DNA from: Paracoccus marcusii | GTDB taxonomy: Bacteria; Pseudomonadota; Alphaproteobacteria; Rhodobacterales; Rhodobacteraceae | Length of the DNA stretch: 64,000 nucleotides | Direction: 5' to 3' | Assembly: GCF_028621715.1 (NCBI RefSeq) | Contig: NZ_CP117466.1 | Location: 2,616,501 to 2,680,500, forward strand | Shown here: in pieces, positions 57,776 to 64,000 of the stretch | Layout: each line of letters begins with the position of its first letter | How positions within the stretch are numbered: the first letter of the stretch is position 1 | Program-made: the position numbers and the translations under genes | The notes under the pieces: generated by a model | Told to the model about the DNA's origin: nothing | Database searches by the model: none | What the model saw: only the letters and a program-made list of their open reading frames with translations

Positions 57776-58552
57776 TCAGAACAGCATGACCTCGACGCTT
57801 TGCGTGCGCAGTTCCGCGACCGAGTTCGTGGTCAGGAACGCCACGTCCGCCGCGTCGCGCCCGACCGCGACCAGGGCCATCTGGTCCGCATGGGCCATGC
57901 CGGTCGGATCGACCAGGTGCCAGTCGCCGCCCAGATAGACCTGCACGACCGCGTGGAAATCCTGCGGCTGGACATGGGGGGCATAGACGCTGGCGATGCG
58001 CGCGGGGATCTGCTGCGCGCGGCACAGCGCGATCAGCAGATGCGCATAGTCCCGGCAGACGCCGCGCCGGTCCAGGAAGGTGTCCGCCGCCGTTGTGTCC
58101 CCGTCGCTGGTTCCGGCGACATAGTCCAGATTGCGTTCCACCCAATCGCGCATCGCGGCGACCAGCGGGCCGCCCGTCAGCCCCTCGAACCGAGAGCCGG
58201 TGAAATGACCGAACCGTTCCGACTGGCAATAGCGCGAGGGCAGAAGATAGCGCAGCGCGTCGCCGGGCATGTCCTCGACCTCGACGGCCTGCAGGCTGGC
58301 CAGATCGGGACGCGGGCGGGTCACCTGTACCTCGGCCGAATAACGGCAGGTCAGCCGATCCTGCAGGCGCATGACGATGCGTTCGCCGATGCCCTCCTCG
58401 GCGGGAACGCGGGCCAGCTTCAGGGGCTGGCCCAGGTCGATGTTGGTGCGGTTCAGGATCTGTCCGTGAACGCCCGCCGCCTCGATCAGCAGCAGCGCGG
58501 GCCCGGGCGATTCCAGCGCATAGTCAAGCGTCACGTCGATCTTCATCCGCAT
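57776..58552 (-). CDS. Transglutaminase-like protein
   Basis: A 258-residue protein with an N-terminal beta-domain (residues 1-110) and a transglutaminase/papain-like core whose triad is visible: cysteine in RRGVCRDYAHLLIALCRA, histidine in DFHAVVQVYL and aspartate in LVDPTGMAH. Bacterial members usually act as proteases or peptide-modifying enzymes. There is no signal peptide. CAGGAGCC precedes the ATG. It lies about 100 bases downstream of the sensor kinase gene on the same strand; a functional link is not evident. Confidence 0.87.
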   Translation of the reverse strand: MRMKIDVTLDYALESPGPALLLIEAAGVHGQILNRTNIDLGQPLKLARVPAEEGIGERIVMRLQDRLTCRYSAEVQVTRPRPDLASLQAVEVEDMPGDALRYLLPSRYCQSERFGHFTGSRFEGLTGGPLVAAMRDWVERNLDYVAGTSDGDTTAADTFLDRRGVCRDYAHLLIALCRAQQIPARIASVYAPHVQPQDFHAVVQVYLGGDWHLVDPTGMAHADQMALVAVGRDAADVAFLTTNSVAELRTQSVEVMLF

Positions 58553-58654
58553 CGGCGGCTCCTGTCAGGTTGGGGTGGGTCGGGAAAGGGGCAGAGCCGT
58601 GCCCGCTTGCGGGGCCATTGTCAATCGTCAAGCGGCGGCTTGGTTCCGCGGGCG

Positions 58655-59728
58655 TCAGGATGACGCAGCCGCATCCAGCATCACGGTGACGCGGAACCGG
58701 GCACCGCCCCGGTCAGAGGCACCGTGATCCAGCCCACCGCCCATCTGGCGGGCATAGATCAGGCAGATCTGCATGCCCAGCCCGCGCGCCACATCCGGGT
58801 CGAACCCGGCAGGCAGGCCCGGCCCGTCATCCGACAACGTAACGCTCAACGCGCCCGCGTTCTGCGCCAGGTCCAGCCACAGCCCCGGCCGCCGGCCCGG
58901 ATTCGCGTGCTTGACGGCATTGCCGATCAGTTCGGCCAGGATCTGGCCGATCGCTGCCGCCTGCCCCGCCGTCACCCGCAGATCGCCCGCCAGCGCGTCG
59001 TCCACGGTGATCGCCGCCTCCAGCGCCTGCGCCAGGTCGGTCGCCAGCGCCTCGACATAGTCGCGCAGGCTGACATCGCGGCTGCCCGGGTCCAGGTGCA
59101 GCTGGTCGTGCACCCGCGCCAAGGTCGAGATGCGGTTCGCCGCATCGGACAGCTGCGCGCCCGCCGGGCCGCCGGCCTGCTGGCGCGCCTGCATCCGCAG
59201 AAGGGCGATGACCGCGGCAAAGCTGTTCTTCACCCGGTGGTCGATCTCTCCCATCAGGATGTGCTGACGGGCGATGGCCTCGTCCTTGCGGGCGACCTCC
59301 TGCTGCAGCTGCTGTCGGATGGTCACGCTGTCGGTCACGTCGCGCGACGACGCCAGGATGCGCACCACGCGGCCTGCCGCGTCCCGGACCCCCGACACGG
59401 TGACGTGCCACCAGCGCGGCGTGCCGCGCGCGGTCGGGCAGAAGGCCTCGAACCGGGTCACGGCGCCGGTCAGCGCCGCCTGCATCGCGTCGTTCAGCAT
59501 CCGGTCCGCCTCGGGCGGCCACATCGACGGCCAGGGCCGCTGATCGACGCTGGCGAAATCGTCGATCTCCATCGCGCACAACCCGTTGCCGTTCATGAAG
59601 ATCAGCCGCCCCTCGGGGTCCAGCAGCTTGATGCAATCCGGCGAGGCATCCAGAACCGACAGCGCGAATCCCGCTTCGGACCCGGCCAGCAGGTCGATCG
59701 CGCGCAAATTCGGATCGGTTGGAACCAT
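58655..59728 (-). CDS. Orphan sensor histidine kinase, PAS plus HisKA_2/HWE-type
   Basis: A 357-residue soluble kinase without membrane helices. A PAS domain (FALSVLDASPDCIKLLDPEG, then RWWHVTVSGVRDAAGRVVRI) occupies residues 20-135 and may bind a flavin or other cofactor. The phosphoacceptor is in MGEIDHRVKNSFAAVIALL (H164), and the ATPase domain has AELIGNAVKHAN and SDDGPGLP. HisKA_2 kinases often feed the general stress response through PhyR, but no response regulator is nearby. The start is uncertain: ATG is used, with no strong ribosome-binding site. Confidence 0.87.
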   Translation of the reverse strand: MVPTDPNLRAIDLLAGSEAGFALSVLDASPDCIKLLDPEGRLIFMNGNGLCAMEIDDFASVDQRPWPSMWPPEADRMLNDAMQAALTGAVTRFEAFCPTARGTPRWWHVTVSGVRDAAGRVVRILASSRDVTDSVTIRQQLQQEVARKDEAIARQHILMGEIDHRVKNSFAAVIALLRMQARQQAGGPAGAQLSDAANRISTLARVHDQLHLDPGSRDVSLRDYVEALATDLAQALEAAITVDDALAGDLRVTAGQAAAIGQILAELIGNAVKHANPGRRPGLWLDLAQNAGALSVTLSDDGPGLPAGFDPDVARGLGMQICLIYARQMGGGLDHGASDRGGARFRVTVMLDAAASS

Positions 59729-59769
59729 GGATGAACCCGACAGTGACGCGGGCCTGTCCCGGCCCGCCG

Positions 59770-59809
59770 CTTGACGTCCCGCTTGGCCCTCCGGCCCGGT
59801 CACGTCAAG
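59770..59809. repeat. Inverted repeat upstream of the sensor kinase
   Basis: Perfect 8-base arms CTTGACGT and ACGTCAAG are separated by 24 bases, with a smaller GGCC/GGCC pair inside. The repeat lies between the epimerase stop and the kinase start, so it may be a regulatory site or an mRNA hairpin. There is no T tract. Confidence 0.4.
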
Positions 59810-59834
59810 GACCAATCCGGACGGCACAGAAAGG

Positions 59835-61058
59835 TCAGCCAAGGCCCGCCGCGTCGCGCAAGGGACATGTGCGGGCCAGATCGCGCGCCTGATGCGACAC
59901 GCCCCGCGCCAGCGGCAGCAGGTCGGCCTGCAGTGCGTGATAGATGTCGGGCTTGCCCCGGAACTGCGTCGCGGCCGGGCGGTCGTCATCGCCCAGCTCG
60001 GGGAACCACCCGCCGCGGGCATGGTCGATCAGACGCCCGTCCGCGAAGGCCCACAGGCGGCGGTACCAGTCGCCGTCGCCGGGTCGGGGGTCCAGCTTGA
60101 TCAGGGCCGCCAGCGCGCCGATCGCCTCGGTCACCGGCCACCAATAGCGCGCCGAATTGTCCACGCGACCGTCGCGCAGCGTGTAGGCCAGCCCGCCCCG
60201 GTCGGCCCAGGCATCCGCCAGCGCCGTATCGACCAGCGCACGCGCCTGCGCGACCGCGCCTGTGTCGGGGCGCCCGGCCAGATCCCACCAGTACAGCAGC
60301 AGGCGCGCCATCTCGAAGCTGTGGCCCGGCGTGGTGCCGGCAGGGCGGAACATCGGGTTGCCGGCATAGGCATGGTCGGGCCGCCAGCGGTCGTCGTAAT
60401 GTTCCGGGATGCGCCAGCCATGCACCGCCGCCTGCCCCGCGATGAAGAAATCCAGGATCCGCCCGGCACGGTCCAGATGGACGGGCGCGCCGGTCGCCTC
60501 GAACGCGGCTAGCAGCGCCTCGACCCCGTGCATGTTGGCGTTCATGCCGCGATAGGTCGAGAACGCCTGCCAGTCGCGCGTGAACTCGTCGCGGAACAGT
60601 CCCGCGTCGTGGTCCCAATAGTGGCGGTCCAGCACCTGCGTGATGTCGGCCAGCAGGCGATCCGCATCCGGGTGCCCGATCATCTTGGCGCTGGACGCGG
60701 CCAGCAGCACGAAGACATGGCCATAGGCCAGCTTGGGCCCTTCGACCGGCGCGGTGCCGTCCACGGCCCACAGATAGCCGCCGTGATCGGTGTCGCGATG
60801 CGCGCGCCACAGCCAGTCCATGCCCTGATCCACGATCCCCGCGCGGTCCGGTCGTCCGGCCATCTGCGCCAGCGCATAGGAATGGACCAGCCGCGTGGTC
60901 GTGTGCAGCTCCTGCACCGTGCCCGGCAGAGGGGTGCCGTCCAGGTCCAGCACATGAAAGCCGCCCTCGGGCCGGATGCTGGCATCGAAGAAGTCCAGCG
61001 CCCGGTGCGCGTCTCGCGCCAGAAAGGCGCGGTGATCGGTGTCGTCAAGCACGCTCAT
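59835..61058 (-). CDS. AGE-family epimerase/isomerase
   Basis: A 407-residue alpha6/alpha6-barrel protein of the N-acylglucosamine 2-epimerase superfamily. The substrate-pocket segments are recognisable: TTRLVHSYALAQMAGR, YLWAVDGTAPVEGPKLAYGH, STYRGMNANMHGVEALLAAF, and PGHSFEMARLLLYWW. The general histidines in YGH and PGH fit sugar isomerases of the YihS/mannose isomerase type, so it may interconvert mannose and fructose or a related sugar. GAGGGG sits six bases before the second of two close ATG codons. It follows tex by ten bases. Confidence 0.87.
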   Translation of the reverse strand: MSVLDDTDHRAFLARDAHRALDFFDASIRPEGGFHVLDLDGTPLPGTVQELHTTTRLVHSYALAQMAGRPDRAGIVDQGMDWLWRAHRDTDHGGYLWAVDGTAPVEGPKLAYGHVFVLLAASSAKMIGHPDADRLLADITQVLDRHYWDHDAGLFRDEFTRDWQAFSTYRGMNANMHGVEALLAAFEATGAPVHLDRAGRILDFFIAGQAAVHGWRIPEHYDDRWRPDHAYAGNPMFRPAGTTPGHSFEMARLLLYWWDLAGRPDTGAVAQARALVDTALADAWADRGGLAYTLRDGRVDNSARYWWPVTEAIGALAALIKLDPRPGDGDWYRRLWAFADGRLIDHARGGWFPELGDDDRPAATQFRGKPDIYHALQADLLPLARGVSHQARDLARTCPLRDAAGLG

Positions 61059-61068
61059 GGCCATCCCC

Positions 61069-63360
61069 TCAGCGTTTGCGCAGCGCGTCGGCCAGGGCCG
61101 AACCGAATGCGCCCGCCCCCTTGGGCGCGGCCTGCGCCGCACGGGGCGCGGGTTTCGCGGTCTCGCGCGCGGGGCGGTCGGCGGGGGCGTTGTCCTTGCG
61201 CATGGTCAGGCCGATGCGCTTGCGGGCCACGTCCACCTCGGTCACGCGGACGCGGACTACGTCGCCGGCCTTGACCACCTCGTGGGGGTCCTTCACGAAG
61301 CGGTCGGCCAGTTGGCTGACATGGACCAGCCCGTCCTGATGCACCCCGATATCGACGAAGGCGCCAAAGGCCGCGACGTTCGTCACCGTCCCCTCCAGTG
61401 ACATGCCGGGGCGCAGGTCGCCGATCGCCTCGACGCCGTCGGCAAAGGTCGCGGTGACGAAACCGGGGCGCGGGTCGCGGCCGGGCTTCTCAAGCTCCGA
61501 CAGGATGTCGCGCACGGTGGGCAGGCCGAAATCCTCGGTGACGAAATCCTGCGCCCGCACCGACTTCAGCGTCGTGCTGTCGCCCATCAGCGACCTCAGA
61601 TCACGCCCGCAGGCAGCCACGATCTTGCGCGCGACGCCGTAAGCTTCGGGATGGACGGCCGATGCGTCCAGCGGTTCGGACCCTTGAACGCGCAGGAACC
61701 CCGCGCATTGCTGGAACGCCTTGGGGCCCAGACCCGCGACCTTCTTCAACGCGGCGCGGGACGGGAAGGCGCCGGTCGCATCGCGATGCGCGACGATGGC
61801 CTGCGCCAGCGACGGCCCCAGTCCCGCGACATGGGTGAGCAGCGCCGCAGAGGCCGTGTTAAGATCGACGCCCACCGCGTTCACGGCATCCTCGACCACG
61901 GCCTCCAGCGATTTTGCCAGCTGTCGTTGGTCCACGTCATGCTGGTATTGCCCCACGCCGATGGACTGCGGCGGCACCTTGACCAGTTCGGCCAGCGGGT
62001 CCTGCAACCGGCGCGCGATGCTGACCGCGCCGCGCAGGGAGACGTCCAGGCCGGGAAACTCCTTCGCGGCCAGTTCGGACGCGGAGTAGACCGAGGCCCC
62101 GGCCTCGGACACGATCACCTTGGTCGGCGCCTTGATCCCCTTGGGCAGGCGCTTCAGCACATCAGCGACCAGACGCTCGCTCTCGCGGCTGGCGGTGCCG
62201 TTGCCGATGGCGATCAGGTCGACGCCATGCCTGGCGATCAGCGCCGCCAGAGTGGCCTCGGCCCCGCGCAGGTCGTTCTTGGGCTGGAACGGATAGATGG
62301 TCGCGGTGTCCAACAGCTTGCCGGTGCCGTCCACGACCGCGATCTTGCAGCCGGTGCGGATGCCGGGGTCCAGCCCCAAGGTCGCGCGCGGCCCGGCGGG
62401 TGCCGCCAGCAGCAGGTCGCGCAGGTTGCGGGCAAAGACCTGGATCGCCTCGGCATGGGCACGGGCGCGCAATTCGGTCAGCAGATCGATATACATCGTG
62501 TTCGACAGCCGTACCCGCCAGGCCCAGCCCGCGACGCCGCGCAGCCAGTCGGCGCCCGGCCCCTGTCCGACCGCGCCCAGACCCCGCGCCACGATCCCCT
62601 CGGCCCGCGCGGTGCCGGTGTCCGGTTCGGGGGCGATGTCGATGGTCACGACCTCCTCCTTGGCGGCGCGCAGGATGGCCAGCGCGCGGTGGCCCGGAAT
62701 GCCCGACCAGGTTTCCGAATGCGCGAAATAGTCGCTGAACTTGGCGCCCGCCTCCTCCTTGCCGGCCACCACGCGGGCGGCGATCACCGCATTGCCGCGC
62801 ATGAACTCGCGCAGCGGGCCCAGAACCTCGGCATTTTCCGACAGTTCCTCGACCAGGATGTCGCGGGCGCCGTCCAGCGCGGCCTTGGCCGTCTCGACCG
62901 CGCCCGTCACATAGGTGGGCGCAAGGGTCGCCGGATCGCGCGACGGATCGGCCTGGATCGCGCGCAGCAGCGGCTCCAGACCGTTTTCGCGCGCGATCAT
63001 CGCCTTGGTCCGGCGCTTGGGCTTGAAGGGCAGATAGATGTCCTCCAGCGCGGCCTTGGTCTCGGCCGCGCCGATGGCACGGGACAGATCGTCGGTCAGC
63101 TTGCGCTGGTCGCGGATCGATCCCAGGATCGCCGTGCGCCGCGCCTCCATCTCTCGCAGATAGGACAGGCGGTCGGCCAGGGTCCGCAGCTGCGTGTCGT
63201 CCAGGCCCCCCGTCACCTCCTTGCGGTAACGTGCGACAAAGGGAACCGTCGCGCCCCCGTCCAGCAGGTCGGAGGCGGCCGTGACCTGCGCGGGGCTGGC
63301 GCCGATCTCTGTCGCGATCTGGCGGGCGATGCGGGTGGCGGTCTGGGCAGAGATGTCCAT
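61069..63360 (-). CDS. tex: Tex-family RNA-binding transcription accessory protein
   Basis: A 763-residue cytoplasmic nucleic-acid-binding protein. Domains in order: an N-terminal Tex helical domain (VPFVARYRKEVTGGLDDTQL), a YqgF/RuvC-like domain (LGLDPGIRTGCKIAVVDGTG) near residue 325, helix-hairpin-helix motifs (VGVDLNTASAALLTHVAGLG) and a C-terminal S1 domain (GTVTNVAAFGAFVDIGVHQD) near residue 655. The tail is basic and alanine/lysine-rich. Tex homologues affect transcription and stress tolerance. Very typical length and composition. Confidence 0.95.
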   Translation of the reverse strand: MDISAQTATRIARQIATEIGASPAQVTAASDLLDGGATVPFVARYRKEVTGGLDDTQLRTLADRLSYLREMEARRTAILGSIRDQRKLTDDLSRAIGAAETKAALEDIYLPFKPKRRTKAMIARENGLEPLLRAIQADPSRDPATLAPTYVTGAVETAKAALDGARDILVEELSENAEVLGPLREFMRGNAVIAARVVAGKEEAGAKFSDYFAHSETWSGIPGHRALAILRAAKEEVVTIDIAPEPDTGTARAEGIVARGLGAVGQGPGADWLRGVAGWAWRVRLSNTMYIDLLTELRARAHAEAIQVFARNLRDLLLAAPAGPRATLGLDPGIRTGCKIAVVDGTGKLLDTATIYPFQPKNDLRGAEATLAALIARHGVDLIAIGNGTASRESERLVADVLKRLPKGIKAPTKVIVSEAGASVYSASELAAKEFPGLDVSLRGAVSIARRLQDPLAELVKVPPQSIGVGQYQHDVDQRQLAKSLEAVVEDAVNAVGVDLNTASAALLTHVAGLGPSLAQAIVAHRDATGAFPSRAALKKVAGLGPKAFQQCAGFLRVQGSEPLDASAVHPEAYGVARKIVAACGRDLRSLMGDSTTLKSVRAQDFVTEDFGLPTVRDILSELEKPGRDPRPGFVTATFADGVEAIGDLRPGMSLEGTVTNVAAFGAFVDIGVHQDGLVHVSQLADRFVKDPHEVVKAGDVVRVRVTEVDVARKRIGLTMRKDNAPADRPARETAKPAPRAAQAAPKGAGAFGSALADALRKR

Positions 63361-63399
63361 GCGTGGGGGCCTTGTCGTCCGTGGGTCTTGCGCCCCGGT

Positions 63400-64000
63400 C
63401 TAGCCGCTTGCAGCGGTCTCGCCAAGCGGGGCGTCCTGGGCCAGTTCGGGCATGCGCAGGACCTCTCCGGCGACCGTCTTGCCGACGACACTGTCGCGCA
63501 CCGCCTTGCGCAGCGCAGCGGACCGTTTCAGCAGGCGGCGGAACCCGGCCTCGTCCAGTACCAACAGCGTGCTGGGGGTGATCGCTCGGACCTCCGCCTT
63601 GCGGATGCGGCGGGTCAGCACGCCCATCTGGCCGAACATCTCTCCGCGGCCAAGGCGCGCGGTCTGGCCCGCGACCTCCTGCTCGACCGCGCCCGAAGCC
63701 ACGAAGAAGACCGACCGCGCGGGCGTGTCCTTGCGGGTAATCACATGGCCCGCATTGACGTAACGCGTGCGGATCTCTCGGCTCAGGCGCTTCAGTTCGG
63801 AATCGTCCAGATCGGCGAACAGCGGGAATTGCCGCACGACCTGGTTCTTGCGCAGGGCCAGGTCCAGCTTGGGGCGGCCTTCGGACTGCTGGCGCCGCTG
63901 GCGGACATCGTCCATCAGCTGGATGTGCACCTCGGCGCCGATCAGGCCGTCGTCGCGCAGGGCGTTGTACTCGCGCTCCTCCAGCCGCAGGGCTGTGCGG
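63400..64000 (-). CDS. 3' part of a probable cation/proton antiporter with cyclic-nucleotide-binding domain (cut by window edge)
   Basis: The visible C-terminal 199 residues form a helical linker (RTALRLEEREYNALRDDGLI) and a cyclic-nucleotide-binding-like domain (FPLFADLDDSELKRLSREIR, then RGEMFGQMGVLTRRIRKAEV). The frame is open to the window edge, so the start is outside. Such a linker and domain occur at the end of CPA1-type sodium/proton antiporters, hence the call; other cNMP-domain proteins remain possible because no membrane segment is visible. It lies 39 bases downstream of the 5' end of tex on the same strand. Confidence 0.65.
   Translation of the reverse strand, partial: RTALRLEEREYNALRDDGLIGAEVHIQLMDDVRQRRQQSEGRPKLDLALRKNQVVRQFPLFADLDDSELKRLSREIRTRYVNAGHVITRKDTPARSVFFVASGAVEQEVAGQTARLGRGEMFGQMGVLTRRIRKAEVRAITPSTLLVLDEAGFRRLLKRSAALRKAVRDSVVGKTVAGEVLRMPELAQDAPLGETAASG

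Overview
The window looks like an ordinary chromosomal segment of a high-GC alphaproteobacterium of the Rhodobacteraceae, probably Paracoccus or a close relative. The evidence is the codon usage, the roughly two-thirds GC content by eye, and several families typical of that group: DUF1489, DUF1150, DUF6476, a sulfate adenylyltransferase/APS kinase fusion, an alphaproteobacterial RpoH, and a cysK-Nudix pair like the Rhodobacter trgB-cysK region. This assignment comes from protein recognition; no search was run. I see no insertion sequence, prophage, integrase, CRISPR array, rRNA operon or replication origin. No gap between genes reaches 300 bases.

Layout. 0-10 kb: a TetR regulator, the methyl-cycle pair ahcY-metK, a COQ10/RatA-like lipid-binding protein, two tiny membrane-protein genes placed tail to tail, a zinc metallopeptidase, a YqaA-type membrane protein coupled to dsbB, gyrA, and an AI-2E-type exporter. 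10-19 kb: an operon of a secreted DUF2059 protein, a Nudix hydrolase, cysK and a large MscS channel; tRNA-Ser(CGA), tRNA-Val(TAC) and tRNA-Gly(CCC) around a histidine phosphatase; DUF1489; trigger factor. 19-30 kb: selD, PAP2 phosphatase, lipoprotein cytochrome c, the Lol lipoprotein exporter, radA, cvpA-purF, and the purE-purK-Nudix operon. 29-37 kb: a secreted protein, small heat-shock protein with DUF1150, an MFS exporter coupled to a beta-propeller, sat-cysC, trxB, an Lrp regulator and a cysteine-motif membrane protein. 37-47 kb: lgt-midA-pgeF, ubiK, a pair of divergent genes sharing one CATG start, rpoH, nadK, glyA, and an Nramp relative lacking the usual metal ligands. 47-56 kb: a tightly overlapping seven-gene leucine/isovalerate catabolic operon (ivd, an LprI-like gene, acyl-CoA ligase, mccB, mccA, HMG-CoA lyase, hydratase) with a promoter and an operator-like palindrome in front. 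56-64 kb: two cobalamin genes, a transglutaminase, an orphan sensor kinase, an AGE epimerase, tex, and the 3' end of an antiporter with a cyclic-nucleotide-binding domain.

Genes that work together. AhcY and MetK run the SAM cycle; GlyA supplies one-carbon units; Sat-CysC and CysK belong to sulfur assimilation. PurF, PurE and PurK act in IMP synthesis. The ivd operon carries isovaleryl-CoA to acetyl-CoA and acetoacetate. DsbB and TrxB serve thiol redox; LolD, LolC and Lgt mature and export lipoproteins; RpoH, trigger factor and Hsp20 serve proteostasis.

Promoters listed were found by eye as TTG-type -35 and TA-type -10 hexamers with 16-18 base spacers, so they are candidates only. No complete new defence or mobile system is visible. 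The most novel-looking items are small or local: the two tiny membrane proteins, the shared and possibly leaderless start, the phosphatase gene abutting tRNA-Gly without a usable start, the altered Nramp, and the CxxC protein beside trxB.
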